Of a stretch of 64,000 bases of DNA, positions 49,789 to 61,446 are shown piece by piece (position 1 is the first letter of the stretch; each line of letters starts with the position of its first letter). A program made the translations under genes and the position numbers. Source of the DNA: Lepraria neglecta (Eukaryota; Ascomycota; Lecanoromycetes; Lecanorales; Stereocaulaceae); contig CM065651.1 in assembly GCA_033220425.1 (NCBI GenBank), positions 1,674,001 through 1,738,000 on the forward strand, written 5' to 3'. The notes below the pieces were generated by a model. It had not been told where the DNA came from and did no database searches. It was given only the letters and a program-made list of their open reading frames with translations.

Positions 49789-50297
49789 TGTTACGATCAG
49801 GAAACATAATTAGGGATATACTTATAGAGCGTAGCGCCCGTTATAGTTCGAGTCGACGAGTCGGTATCCGACTCGGATAGACCCTGAAGGCTTGGCATGT
49901 TAAGCGATGAGCGCAGTGGTTGCAATAAGCGCAGATGCGATCAGTGCGATCAGTGCGATCAGGAAGGCTTGGCATATTAAGCGATGAGCGCAGTGGTCGT
50001 AATAAGCGCAGATGCGATCAGTGCGATCAGTGCGATCAAGAATGCTTGGTATGGATTTCGTATATCTATATATGCGGAGCACTGCTTACCACTTGGAGCA
50101 TCGTGCTTAACTTGCTATTCAATTGTCTACTATATGCGATAGATCTCTTAGGCTAGGCACTGAATATATATCATCTAATTATATACCAGACCCGCTTAGC
50201 ATTACTTGAAGCCTGCTTCATACTCTTGTCAGGTTGCACCTCCATCCCTATTGAGAATCAATCCATAGAACCACCGCACGCAACGTGGTTTGTAACA
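49789..50297 (+). repeat. 3' LTR of the inner gypsy element
   Basis: Starts TGTTACGATCAGG after GGGAGAGGGAGCTAA, ends TTTGTAACA. 509 bp. Confidence 0.92.
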
Positions 50298-50302
50298 ATC
50301 GT

Positions 50303-50501
50303 GCTCAACTTGCTATTTAATTGTTTACTATATACGATAGATCTCTTAGGCTAGGCACTAAATATATATCATCTAATTATATACTAGACCCGCTTAGTAT
50401 CACTTGAAGCCTACTTCACCCTCTTGCTCTGTTGTACCTCTATCCCTATTGAGAATCAATCTATATATAACGGACTACCGCACGCAACGTGGTTCGTAAC
50501 A
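50303..50501 (+). repeat. Last 199 bp of the outer element's 3' LTR
   Basis: Continues at GCTCAACTTGC exactly where 43558 stopped (after the second ATCGT) and ends TTCGTAACA, followed by the duplication CTATC. Confidence 0.92.
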
Positions 50502-50506
50502 CTATC

Positions 50507-51170
50507 CCCCTCTAAATACTATACTAAACGTTACCGAGAGACGCGCGACGAGGAGTATAATAATGAATATTCGGTAGGCGAGGGAGGTAAATACTCCGGA
50601 GAAGCGGAGGAAGAGGAAATAGAAGTAGATATACTCTAACCTAAACGAATTCGCTTAAGGGTAAGTCTATTATAATACCGCGGATAGTATAACTAATAAA
50701 GTATAGTATCGGATAATAGTGAACCCCTATTACTCCTTAAGCCTTCGTCTACCTAGTTCCCTAAGTAGAAGAGTCTCGTTAATCTCAAGGTCCGCTATAT
50801 CTTCTACCTTAAACGGATATCGTCGTTAGTATCTATATACTATAAATATCGGTGATAGCGCTGAAGACTATCAAGTATAGGAAGAGCTACCTAGCCTACT
50901 ATAAGGTAGCCTCCTTCGACGCCAATATGGGTACTCCTTAGCTAGGTATTATAAAGTTATAGAGAAAGTAACCTACTATATATAGGCTATAATCTTAACG
51001 GGTAGTAGGGGTCGATACTCGACTCCTTAGCCCGAAAAGAATCCTAGCTAGGCTAATAGTATAATAGCCGAGGTATAGATCTATTGCAAAGTCTTAATTC
51101 AAGGTAGTACGACTATATAGGGAGATATTAATATATAACCTAAAGACTTCGAAGTATAAAGGGTATATAG
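50507..51170. other. Unassigned RIP-mutated DNA between two LTR elements
   Basis: A short acidic frame (EYSVGEGGKYSGEAEEEEIE) ends at 50639. The rest shows mixed frames with stops and no recognised motif. It is probably part of an older repeat into which the element at 51176 inserted, continuing at 59565. Confidence 0.4.
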
Positions 51171-51175
51171 ATTCT

Positions 51176-51627
51176 TGTAATACTAACTATCATATTGGAA
51201 GGGGTCTGCCTTGTTAGTGAAGCTGTTCCGATGTCTCTTAGTGCGCGGAGCGCTAGCGTGGATCGGAATAATATTCGACCGACTTGGCAGCTATCAGGAG
51301 CTAGGTTCTTAGTAGTACGCTAGCTGCCTAATAGCGGCTATATATTACCCGTAGGAAGAAGCTTAAGGAGCGGTCTGCCCACTTCTTTCCTGAGGATCCT
51401 TAGTAATTAGTTCTAATATAGAACCATCTATACTATACCAGTAATATGACTACTTCACGTCTTTGAATACCTTTATATATAGTAGCGTAACGCTAGCGAA
51501 GAGCTGAGCCGTAGTCCGATATCGTAGCGCCCGCGGGACGCAGATCCTAGGGTATAGTAACGGTCCGCTAGCGAGGAGCCTAGTTTATAGAGCGATAACG
51601 GCCCGCTGACGGGGAGTATACCTTATA
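51176..51627 (+). repeat. 5' LTR of the second-family gypsy element
   Basis: Starts TGTAATACTAACTATCATAT, ends GGGAGTATACCTTATA. Differs from the 3' LTR by C/T and G/A changes in CA/TG context (TCATATTGG against TTATATTAG). Several CGCTAGCG-type palindromic boxes are inside. Confidence 0.92.
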
Positions 51628-51699
51628 GTTCTAATTACTCCAACCTTTAAGGCTAAAGGCCTAGAGTAGGATATTATAGTAAGACAACCGCGCTCTTCA

Positions 51700-54600
51700 G
51701 AAGAACTAGAACCGGAGACTATACACCCCGATAACCTACCGATAGTAGAGTCCTTAGACTCGACCCTTTTATCTCCGGCACTCTAGTAGAGGATTACCTA
51801 ACTTAAGGTAGAAAACCAATACTTATTAGAAGAAAAACGTGTCCGGGAGTTAGAAGCTCGGAATATAGAGCTTCGACTGGGAGCTAAAGCTAATATAGAA
51901 GACTTTGAGGGGCTTAGTAATAGCGAGGCACTATTAGTCTTACTGGCGGCAAAGATAATACGCCCTAAAAAGATATAGCTCTATCACGGTAATAGCGAAG
52001 GAGAGTATATTCGCTAGTTCGCCGATATCAAAATCAAATTCCTCCTAAGTCCTGAATATTTTACTACCGATAGGGCGAAAATCCTCTACTATATATAGTC
52101 CCTAGAAGGGGATACAGCGACGTAGTAGCGCTAATACTTTCGGAAGGAACAGCTAGACGATTACTCTTTTAAGAACTTTTCTCAGTTTCTCTTAGATTTA
52201 GTAGCAGACCTAGTGAATCGCTGACTGCTTGCCTATAAGCGCTTAAATAGCGCTAAGTAATAGTAGGGACAGAAGGTTTCTGTCTTTAAAGCTTACCTAG
52301 AAGAACTGGAAAGCTATATTACTCCCCTATCAGAAGAGTTCCGGGTGAATAGCTTTTTAACTAAACTCCGCCCTGAGTTAAAGTCTAAAATCCTAAGTAC
52401 CGGTAGTATCCCGACGACGCGTAATGGTCTCTTAGCACTTGCGATTATATAGGAAAAGAACCTTAAGCGTTACCTATTAACGCCTAGGTCTAGTAGTAAG
52501 GGTAGGCCTTTAGAAGAACGGGTGTCTAGTACTCCGACTGAGTCCGCTAGCGGAGAGCTAGCGGGATATTAGCGAGGTGGCAAGAGGAGACGAAATTCTA
52601 AGTCTTATCCAGTACCTAAGGCTGACCCTAACTACTGTGATAATAGTTATTATCATTACGGTAAGACGGGGCATTAGAAACCAGAATATCCCTATAGGGA
52701 TGATCTAAGCTTCACCCCTATTAATACGGTACAGTTAAAAAAAGACAGTACCCCGCTACCGCTAAGCAAGCGGGGGAAGACAGACGAATAGAAGCCTTAG
52801 AACCTCTTTACCTTACGGGACAAGTAATCCTCCTAGGTGGTCGATAGCCCGTCAAGGGGCTGATTGACCCTAGGGCGACGATTAGCTTGGTCTCTCAGCG
52901 GTTCGTGGTGCAATATGATTTATAGCCAGAACGCGCTGTCTTGCCGATACCGGTATGGCCGAGCGGATAAGGCGCCTTTTGTTATGGGGCGTTTCAGTTA
53001 AGCTATATAGCTACTAATAACTAGGGGCAAGAAAAGGAATGTAGTTCCTTGTTCTACGCCGTAGACTAGGAGGGTCCCGATTTAATCATCGGGATGCCAG
53101 CGCTTTATAAGTCAGGTATTATAGTTAATACACTAGCGCGCTAATAGCGGTACCAAATAAATCCTAGGCTGATACAGCTGGATGGACCGACCGAATTTAG
53201 TAAAGTTTTGCAATAGGAATAGAAAGTGTTCGCTATAATTTGCGCTGGCGCCGCGATAGCGGAGCGACCTCAGACTAACGAGTTCAATATAACCCTTCCT
53301 CCTGAATTACGGGAGTTTAAAGATATCTTCTTAAGTAAGAAAGTAGGGATCTTGCCTGAATAAAAGCAGGGAGACTACGCTATTAAGTTAGACGGTAGGG
53401 AGCCACCTTATAGTCCTATCTATAATCTATTAAGGACGGAGTTAACGGAGCTTCGGCGGTACCTTAACGATATACTAGGAAAGAAGTAGATTCGCCACTC
53501 TGTTTCGCCGGTAGGAGTACCTATACTTTTTATACCGAAAAAGGATAGGGGGCTACATCTTTGCGTGGATTATCGAGGGTTGAATACGGTAATAATCAAG
53601 AATCGGCACCTATTGCCCCTAATCACCGAGACGCTGGACCGCTTAAGCGGTACTAAAGTATTCTTAAAGTTAGACCTCAAGGATATATATTCATCGCGCT
53701 TTCCCAAAAGATTATGTCATTAGCGTCACAGCTAGTTTTGCGCTATCAGCAGGCCGCATGGCGATCAGGGTCTGCATCCCATGTCAATTGCGGGCCGAGA
53801 AATCAGCAGGATTAGCAACTCCGGGTTGCTGTCAGCAACTCCAAGTTAACCAAGTAGCACCTAAAAATCATCCCCGAAGTTATACGACCGCGCGCAATGA
53901 TTACGATACTGCGACGCTGCAACTAAACCCCCAAGGTCGCTACGAACATCACTCCCGCGGGGATTTAGGCCCAATCGCACGATTCCGGGGTCCGTTTTCA
54001 GCTGGTGTTGATGGTGCTCCGGGGGAGTCGCTGCCGTCGATGGCGACGATCATAGAAAATCGACCTTTTGCTTAGTCATCAATCACGTGATTTACTAAAT
54101 GCTTGGTGATCCTGCTGATCCTGCTGTTAGCAAGCCGGAGTTGCTAAATGCGCTGAAATCGCGCTGTTAGCGGGCGCTATTTGCTGATTGCGCTGAAATC
54201 GACCCATTAGCGGGCGCTATTTGCTGATCCTACTGATAGGCCAATTTCAGCCCTATCCGCGCGTCCAGCAAATCAGAAGTTTTCAGCAAGATTTGGGAAA
54301 GCGCGATGTTACTATATCCGAATTAAGCGTAGCGATAAATAGAAGACAGCGTTCCGTACGCGTTACGGTCACTTTGAATATCTTATTATACCATTTGGGT
54401 TAGCGAATACCCCTACCACTTTTCAAGCGTATATTAATCGGGCCCTTATAGGCCTAGTCGATATGACGTGTATGGTATATTTGGATAATATCTTGGTTTT
54501 TTCGGAAACCCTAGCGGACTACTAGAGGTATGTTAAAGGAGTGCTCCAAAGACTTCGGCAATTCTAACTCTATACGAACCGGAAGAAGTATAAGTTTTTT

Positions 54601-57000
54601 ACGACCCGGGTTGAGTACTTAGGCTTTATCGTCTCTACCGCTGGTATAGAGATAGATACGCGCAGAGTTGAGATAATTGGGGATTAGCTAATACCGAAGA
54701 CTTATCGAGAAGTCCAGGTATTCCTAGGCTTTGCGAATTTCTATCGTCGTTTCATCCATTATTATTCGGCTATTATAGTACTACTTACTAGCCTACTAAA
54801 AGGTAGTAAGGATAGAAGGAAAACGGGACTACTCGAGTAGTTCGATAACGCGCAGACGGCGTTCTAATAACTATATAGGAAGTTTACCGAAGCCCCCCTA
54901 CTATAACATTTCAATCCGTCTCAGAAAATCAGGGTTAAGACCGATATATCGAATTTTGCTGTTACAGGTATCCTGTTATAACCGGATGACTAGGGGAGCT
55001 AGCGGCCAGTTGTATTCTGGTCTCGTAAAATGATTCCTGCTAAGCAAAATTATGAAGTATATAACTAAGAATTACTTATAGTTATTATAGCGTTTAAGTA
55101 GTGGCGATACTACCTAGAAGGAAGCCTTTTCCCGGTAGAGGTTCTAACGGATTATAATAATCTGCGGGGATTCATAAAGCTGAAAGAGTTGACGCCGCGG
55201 TAAGCACGCTGGGCACTGAAGCTCGTAGCTTATAACTTCGAGATGATCTATAGAGCGGGCAAAACCAATCCCGCTGATCCTCCTTCCAGACGCCTAGATT
55301 ATAAAGGGGCCTCGCTATTGAATACTAAGCTATTACTAACATTGCAGAATAAGCTGGCACTTTGGTCTATAGAGGATACAAGTATGCGTAAGCGCGCCGA
55401 TAAGGCGATACTATAGCTAGGGTCGTAAGTTACAGGTATTCAGGTAGTTATACTAAGGAAAACCGTTAGAGATCTTGAGAAAGGGCCTTATATAGATACC
55501 TAAAGACTACTTAAGTCGCTAATTTCTGATTTATAACGCTATAATAAGTAGGTTAGGAAATATAGAAGTAACAGCGTAGAGTTAGAGGGGCGCCCGCGCC
55601 TTCTAGATTAAGATTAGTCTTTCGATAATAAGAACCTCCTTCGGTATAAGGGACAACTATATATCCCTGAAGATAGTACTTTAAGATAAGAATTAATTGG
55701 TAAATACCACGACGACCCCCTAGTAGGATACTTTGGAGCCGAAAAGACGCTGGAGCTCCTGTAGCGCAAGTACTATTGGTATAATATCGCGGAGCAGGCG
55801 CAGAGCTATATACGTATATACGATATCTATTAAAGGGTTAAAGTGGCTAGATATCGTCCTTATAGCGAATTATAATCATTGCCGTTACTAAAAGGTCTAT
55901 AGTAGGAATTGACCATGGATTTTATAACGGGATTACCTCCGAGTAAACGGGGTGGCGTCGTGTATAACTCGATTTTGGTAGTAGTAGATAGATTCACCAA
56001 GATAGCTCGTTATCTGCCTACTACTAAAACTATCGCTGCCGCTGAGCTAGCGGAACTCTTCTTTAATGAAGTTATCTGCTAATATAGTATACTAACTAGT
56101 ATTATAAGCGATAGAGGCTCTGTGTTCATAAGTACGTTCTAGTTAGCGGTTTACTATCATATAAAGATCAAGCGGTATATAAGCACCGCTTTTCACCCGT
56201 AGACGGATAGTTAGATAGAACGCCAAAACCAGACATTAGAGTACTTCTTGCGGACGTTTATGAATTCAGAATAAACAAACTAGGCAAAGCTCTTGCCTAT
56301 AGCCGAATTTGCTTATATAAATAGCCTCTATAGCTCCGTTGGCTACTCGCCGTTTTTTACAGGATACGGTTATAACCCCGAAATTCATTAGGAAGCCAGG
56401 GACGGTTCCCTAAGGGGGGAGATACTATCAGCAAAGGAACGGGTAGAGCGGTTATAGTACTATTATAAAACGATTAAGGAGTATTGGCAGGGAGCTATTA
56501 AGGCGCAGGCGAAGTATTATAACCAAGAATATAAGCCTAAAGAGTACTAAGTAGGCTAATTAGTAATGCTATTAGCTAAAAACCTTAAGCAAAGGCGGCC
56601 AAGCAAGAAGCTATCCTATTAGTTCGTCGGCCCTTTTAGAATTAAAGATAAGGTTAGAGCGCAGGCGTACCGACTTATACTACCCCCGGATTATTATATC
56701 TACAATACCTTTTATATATCCTTACTTAAACTCTATTATTTACGCGATAGCGCGGAGTTAGCGGATTTTATATAGCCCCTAGAACTTATTAATAATAAAG
56801 AATAGTAGGAGGTAGAAGAAATTATTAATAAGGTAAAGAATAAGGAAGGTATATAGTATAAGGTCAAGTGGACTAGATAGGGTAATATCTATAACTAATA
56901 GTTACTAGAGGATGAACTTGTTAATATACTAGTCCTTAAGTATAAGTATAAGGAGTATATAGGACGCGGAAGGAAGCGTAGGAGAAAGTTATCTTGATTG
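51700..57000 (+). pseudogene. Gag-pol of the second-family gypsy element (dead, split by a TIR element)
   Basis: Gag at about 51780-52590 (ENQYLLEEKRVRELEARNIE, LYHGNSEGEYIR, FADIKIKFLLSPEYF). Zinc knuckle remnant near 52635 (YYHYGKTGH). Protease region 52850-53110 (LIDPRATISLVSQRF, GPDLIIGMPALYKSG). RT begins at 53490 ([38 protein letters not shown]), is cut at 53691, and resumes at 54311 (KTAFRTRYGHFEYLIIPFGL, VYLDNILVFS). RNase H is near 55050. The integrase HHCC region is near 55710-55840 and its core at 55910-56260 (LTMDFITGLPPSKRGG, SILVVVDRFTKIARYLP, IISDRGSVF). The C-terminus resembles a chromodomain (EVEEIINK, YKVKWTR). Fewer stops than the tandem pair. Confidence 0.85.
53692..54308. 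mobile_element. Short TIR element (MITE-like), copy 1, inside the RT domain
   Basis: 617 bp with 17-bp perfect terminal inverted repeats CATCGCGCTTTCCCAAA and TTTGGGAAAGCGCGATG. TT stands on both sides (53690-53691, 54309-54310). Removing it and one TT joins LKDIY to YYIRIK in frame, as in intact RTs. Internal repeats of GCGCTGAAATCG and GCGGGCGCTATTTGCTGAT. The 105-codon frame inside is not supported as a gene. Confidence 0.88.
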
Positions 57001-59107
57001 AATATAACTATAAAACCCTGTAGTTCTATCGCCGAGCTACTAAATACTAGAATACTAAAAGGAAAAAGTAAGAATATAATCTAAGAGGACCGAGCCTAGA
57101 AAGTTAGTATAAGCGGCGGTAGCGGAGCGATATTGCTTACCCTCTTCGCTACTTTTATAGCTCTCCTCCTCTCTTTTCTCTTCTCCCTCCTCCTTGCCCT
57201 CCTCTCCTCTATCCTCCTCTCCTCTAGATCCTCTAATATAGTACCTCGAATAACGTCGCTCCGAGGTTGGCTTGTAGGCAGCTATATAACTTAGTATATA
57301 GCGGTAACAGGCGGTACGCTAGAGCTTACCTCCTCTTCCTCTACCTCCTCTTCTTCCTCTACCTCTTCTTTATTATCCTCCCTACTTTCTCTAAACCCCT
57401 CCTACTCCTCTTCCTCTTCCTCTTCCTCTTCCTCTTCCTCTTCCTCTTCCTCTTCCTCTTCCTCTTCCTCTTCCTCTTCCTCTTCCTCTTCCTCTTCCTC
57501 TTCCTCTTCCTCTTCCTCTTCCTCTTCCTCTTCCTCTTCCTCTTCCTCTTCCTCTTCCTCTTCCTCTTCCTCTTCCTCTTCCTCTTCCTCTTCCTCTTCC
57601 TCTTCCTCTTCCTCTTCCTCTTCCTCTTCCTCTTCCTCTTCCTCTTCCTCTTCCTCTTCCTCTTCCTCTTCCTCTTCCTCTTCCTCTTCCTCTTCCTCTT
57701 CCTCTTCCTCTTCCTCTTCCTCTTCCTCTTCCTCTTCCTCTTCCTCTTCCTCTTCCTCTTCCTCTTCCTCTTCCTCTTCCTCTTCCTCTTCCTCTTCCTC
57801 TTCCTCTTTCTCTTCCTCTTCCTCTTCCTCTTCCTCTTCCTCTTCCTCTTCCTCTTCCTCTTCCTCTTCCTCTTCCTCTTCCTCTTCCTCTTCCTCTTCC
57901 TCTTCCTCTTCCTCTTCCTCTTCCTCTTCCTCTTCCTCTTCCTCCTTACTCTTCTCTTCCTCCTCCTTACTCTCCTCCGCTATACTTACCTCCGCGCTTA
58001 TAACGCGCAGCCCTTCTACCTTATCCTGGAAGAAATTAGTCGGTATATATATAGCGTATAAGGCGTATAAGCGGAGTTAAGAAAAGCGGTATAATAGAAG
58101 GATAGAGAAGGAAAGAATAGGATATAACTTACCTCCTGCGGCGAGTTAGCGGAGTTAACTTATAGATTCGGAATTCTTACTAATACCCGTACCCTCCCCT
58201 CCAGGTTAGCTACCTACCGAGCCGACTAATGGCCCGACGTGGCGGGGGTTATACTATAGTCCTTGCGCTACTAGGTGACCTGCCGAAGCAGGTCCCTAAT
58301 ACGTTGGACCAACGGGCGTGACACGCCCGCTGCTGCTATACTACCGGCCGACTCGGCGGAGAGCGCCCAGGCCTCTACCCTAAACTCTAGTAGTATCTTT
58401 GACGTCAGCGGAACGTAGGTAGAATATTAAGTAATACCTATACTATAACACAACGGTTCACTCTATATTATACCCCCTTACACCGAGTGCAAGGAGGTAC
58501 TAGCCTATAGTAGTACTAGACTTATGCCTGAAGGCACGGCCTATACGGGAGGTCCGCTACTACAAATATTAGTAGCGCCCCGATAGCGGGGCTCTTGCGT
58601 ATTAAATTATACTTACTTCTAGTACTACTACTATTGTTGACTGTCAAGATATTAATGGTATTCTACGATGACTTCGTGATGGCTCTGCTTACTTAGGAAT
58701 CGAAAATTGTTATAACGAGATGATCTGTTATTAATCAGAGTCTATACCTATTAAAGGAGTATTAGATTATAGGTTATATACTATAAATGGTAGGAGTTAT
58801 AAAGGAAGAAAGTAAAAGGGGAATCTATAGGGTTTTTAATATTGCGACGGCGGTTAGCCAGCATTATACGAGATTTACTTCGAAATAAATTCACCTCGCA
58901 ATCTCGTTACTACGGTAGTAAATATACTTATATTATTTCGGAGCTTGTGTAAAGTAGAGACTCTTTTCCCTCCTTTTTCCTATCGGGTTTTAGAAGGTTT
59001 TTAACGAGCTCTATATATAACTATCTAGCCCTACTATCGGTGTACGCTGCAAATACGTGCCGCTGCAGGTTTATACTAGAGGGCCAGTGCTTAAGGGGGG
59101 AGATAAT
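57001..59107 (+). other. 3' non-coding region of the second-family gypsy element
   Basis: About 2.1 kb between the end of pol and the 3' LTR, unusually long. It holds pyrimidine-rich stretches, the TTCCTC tract, GC-rich parts around 58200-58380 with intact CG, and CGCTAGCGGAG-like boxes also seen in the LTR. No gene recognised. Confidence 0.6.
57407..57944. repeat. Hexanucleotide tract (TTCCTC)n, about 90 units
   Basis: Nearly perfect over about 538 bp; one visible C-to-T at 57809. A pure pyrimidine strand that reads Leu-Phe without end in one frame. It has no CA or TG, so it offers no target for CpA-directed RIP. Confidence 0.95.
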
Positions 59108-59559
59108 TATAATACCAACTATTATATTAGAAGGGGTCTACCTTATTAGTGAAGCTATTCTGATATCTCTTAGTGCGCGGAGCGCTAGCGTGGATCGGAA
59201 TGATATTCGACCGACTTGGTAGCTGTTAGGAGCTAGGTTCTTAGTGGTGCGCTAGCTGCCTGATAGCAGCTATGTGTTACCCGCAGGAAGAAGCTTAAGG
59301 AGCAGTCTGCCCACTTCTTTCCTGAGGATCCTTAGTGATTAGTTCTAATATAGAACCATCTATACTGTACTAGTGATATGACCACTTTACGTCTTTGAAT
59401 ACCTTTATATATAGTAGCGTAACGCTAGCGAAGAGCTGAGCCGCAGTCCGACATCGTAGCGCCCGCGGGACGCAGATCCTAGGGCGCAGTAACGGTCCGC
59501 TAGCGAGGAGCCTAGTTCACGGAGCGATAACGGCCCGCTGACGGGGAGTATACCTCACA
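59108..59559 (+). repeat. 3' LTR of the second-family gypsy element
   Basis: Starts TATAATACCAACTATTATAT (TG to TA at the first bases), ends GAGTATACCTCACA. 452 bp, same as the 5' LTR. Confidence 0.92.
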
Positions 59560-59564
59560 ATTCT

Positions 59565-59892
59565 ATCCTATCTCTTCTTATCTATCTTTGTAATCGAGTA
59601 TAATAAGACTACTAGTTACTTAATTATATCGGGTTATTTCGAAGCTATACTATATTAAAGGTCAGGATTATTATAGTATCCGAATACAAGTTCTATCAAG
59701 CGATATAACTATAGATACTAGTCGCTTAACTTCTTTTATATAATACGTTTCTATTAAAGAACTATTACAATAGAAAGGTATATTAATAACCTAGTTACCT
59801 ACTTCATTAACTAATAACCCGTATTACTATCTAGGATCCTAAAACCTGAGGACGTAGGAAGTTCCTTGCTGATATAATCTTATATACGATTA
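59565..59892. other. Unassigned RIP-mutated DNA
   Basis: AT-rich, with a plus-strand frame containing YTILKVRIIIVSEYKFYQA and FLLKNYYNRKVY, likely decayed coding sequence of an older repeat. Family not recognised. Confidence 0.35.
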
Positions 59893-60172
59893 CAAGTGAG
59901 TGCCCGTAATCTTCACAGAAGATTACCGTAAACCGGATATATCTCGCTTATTTTATACTCTATTTAGAAAATTTAAGCGAAATTAGAAAGTAATCTATCT
60001 ATAGTATTGAATTATAAGCTTATCTATAACTTTGTATAATAGCAACGGTTTTGGTATAGAGCTGGCTATTTAGATAGCTCTAGGATGCAGAAATGATCTT
60101 TGAAGCTTTACATGGTTTGGATGGTTCCAGGACACTTTTCGCCCCCGGAAGCCATTAGAATGCCCCCGGAAC

Positions 60173-60752
60173 GAATAGGCAACATACCGCCATATCGCCA
60201 TGTGTGAATAGGCAATCCGGTGCCTCATCGCCATGTGCGAATAGGCAATCTACCGCCATATCGCCATGTGCGAATAGGCAATCTACCGCCATATCGCCAT
60301 GTGCGAATAGAGCAATCCGGTGCCATATCTCCATGTGCGAATAGCCAACCTGCCGCCATATCGCCATGTGCGAATAGGCAATCCGGTGCCATATCGCCAA
60401 CTGTGCGAATAGGCAATCTACCGCCATATCGCCATGTGCGAATAGGCAATCCGGTGCCATATCTCCATGTGCGAACAGGCAATCCAGCGCCATATCGCCA
60501 TGTGCAGAATAGGTAATCCAGCGCCATATCGCCATGTGCGAATAGGCAATCCGTCGCCATGTGCGAATAGGCAATCCATCGCCATATCGCCATATGCGAA
60601 TAGGCAACCTGCCGCCATATCGAATAGGCAACCCGGTGCCATATAGCCAACAGTGCGAATAGGCAATCCAGTGCCATATCGCCATGTGCGAATAGGCAAC
60701 CTGCCGTCATATCGAATAGGCAACCTGATCGCCATATCGCCATGTGCGAATA
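60173..60752. repeat. 33-bp minisatellite, about 17 units, copy C
   Basis: Same unit as in copies A and B; includes two shortened units near 60540-60570 and 60700-60720. Confidence 0.92.
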
Positions 60753-61345
60753 TTGCTTATAAGTTTTGCGCAAATAGACCGATTTTGAAAATTTCGACGG
60801 TATTGGAAAGCGCATGCTTGGTTCCAAAACTGATAAGATTATCTCGATATCATATGACATATGTGGCGCGGGGCATTACTGCGAAGAAGTTGCGGTGCGC
60901 ATTCAACTTTTGATGTTCCAGGGTCCGGAGGCGCCAAGCTCAATGCTTGGCATTTACTACTGAGCTCGCACTGCCTGCAAAACAAAGTGAAAACGCTTCT
61001 TTTACTTATAACTATTGCGTAAGTGGACTGATTTTGAAAATTTTGACGGTGTTAGAAAGCGCATGCTTGGTTCCAAAACTTATGAAATCATCTCGATATT
61101 ATATGATGTATGTGGCGCGGGGAAGTCCTGCGAAGAAGTTACAGTGCGCAAGCAAAACATGGCGAAAACGCTTCTTTTACTCATAACTATTGCGCAAATG
61201 GGCCGATTCTAAAAATTCTTGATGCGCAAGCAAGCTAATGATTGAATCCAAAACATATGAAATCATCTCGATATCATATGACGTATGTGGCGCGGGGAAG
61301 TAGTGCGAAGAAGTTGCGATGTAAATTCAAGTTTTGGTGGTTGAA
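60753..61345. repeat. Three diverged long tandem units, copy C
   Basis: Units begin near 60770, 61010 and 61190 and carry the same boxes as in copy A, with most CA and TG kept. Confidence 0.8.
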
Positions 61346-61446
61346 GGCGCTAGCCGAGAGAGGGAACACTGAATATAGGGCCAATCTAATTGGCTATAAG
61401 TGCGGAATTGCTCCGAATTTCGCCATAATCTATTATTAGAAGAAGA

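Larger units (their letters stand above)
43559..50297 (+). mobile_element. Inner Ty3/gypsy chromovirus, complete with both LTRs (6739 bp)
   Basis: Flanked by the duplication ATCGT at 43554-43558 and 50298-50302. 5' LTR 43559-44067, 3' LTR 49789-50297, both 509 bp. Same family as the outer element; its internal region retains more CA and TG, which agrees with a later arrival. Confidence 0.93.
37018..50506 (+). mobile_element. Outer Ty3/gypsy chromovirus, interrupted in its 3' LTR by a second copy
   Basis: Target duplication CTATC at 37018-37022 and 50502-50506. 5' LTR 37023-37535, internal region 37536-43244, 3' LTR in two pieces 43245-43558 and 50303-50501 (314 + 199 = 513 bp, the length of the 5' LTR). 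LTR ends are TGTTACGA and TCGTAACA before mutation. A purine-rich tract (GGGAGAGGGAGCTAA) precedes the 3' LTR. Confidence 0.92.
51171..59564 (+). mobile_element. Second-family Ty3/gypsy retrotransposon, complete (8384 bp plus duplications)
   Basis: Target duplication ATTCT at 51171-51175 and 59560-59564. LTRs 51176-51627 and 59108-59559, both 452 bp. A purine tract (AAGGGGGGAGA) precedes the 3' LTR. Gag-pol on the plus strand; a 617-bp TIR element is inserted in the RT, and a long TTCCTC tract lies between pol and the 3' LTR. Confidence 0.92.
59893..61446 (-). mobile_element. Helitron-like element, copy C (1554 bp)
   Basis: On the minus strand it begins TCTTCTTCTAATAATAG after A and ends hairpin GTAATCTTC-TGT-GAAGATTAC, nine bases, CTTG, then T (59892). 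Internal order as in the other copies. Both ends are nearly free of RIP changes. Confidence 0.82.

Noticed and set aside
37018-50506. Tandem gypsy array made by LTR-LTR recombination
   Set aside because: The partial LTRs at 43245-43558 and 50303-50501 are complementary halves of one LTR bordered by ATCGT duplications, which shows nesting and not unequal recombination.
52945-53000. tRNA-like 5' half (GGTATGGCCGAGCGGATAAG)
   Set aside because: It lies in frame within the retrotransposon protease region (VWPSG then GAFCYGAFQLSY), and no matching acceptor or T-arm follows at tRNA distance.
53758-54075. 105-codon open frame in the TIR element
   Set aside because: It is inside a MITE-like element, is broken in the second copy at 62319-62934, and has no recognised domain.
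57267-58061. 264-codon open frame of Leu-Phe repeats
   Set aside because: It is the translation of the TTCCTC tract inside a retrotransposon 3' region, with no start context or domain.
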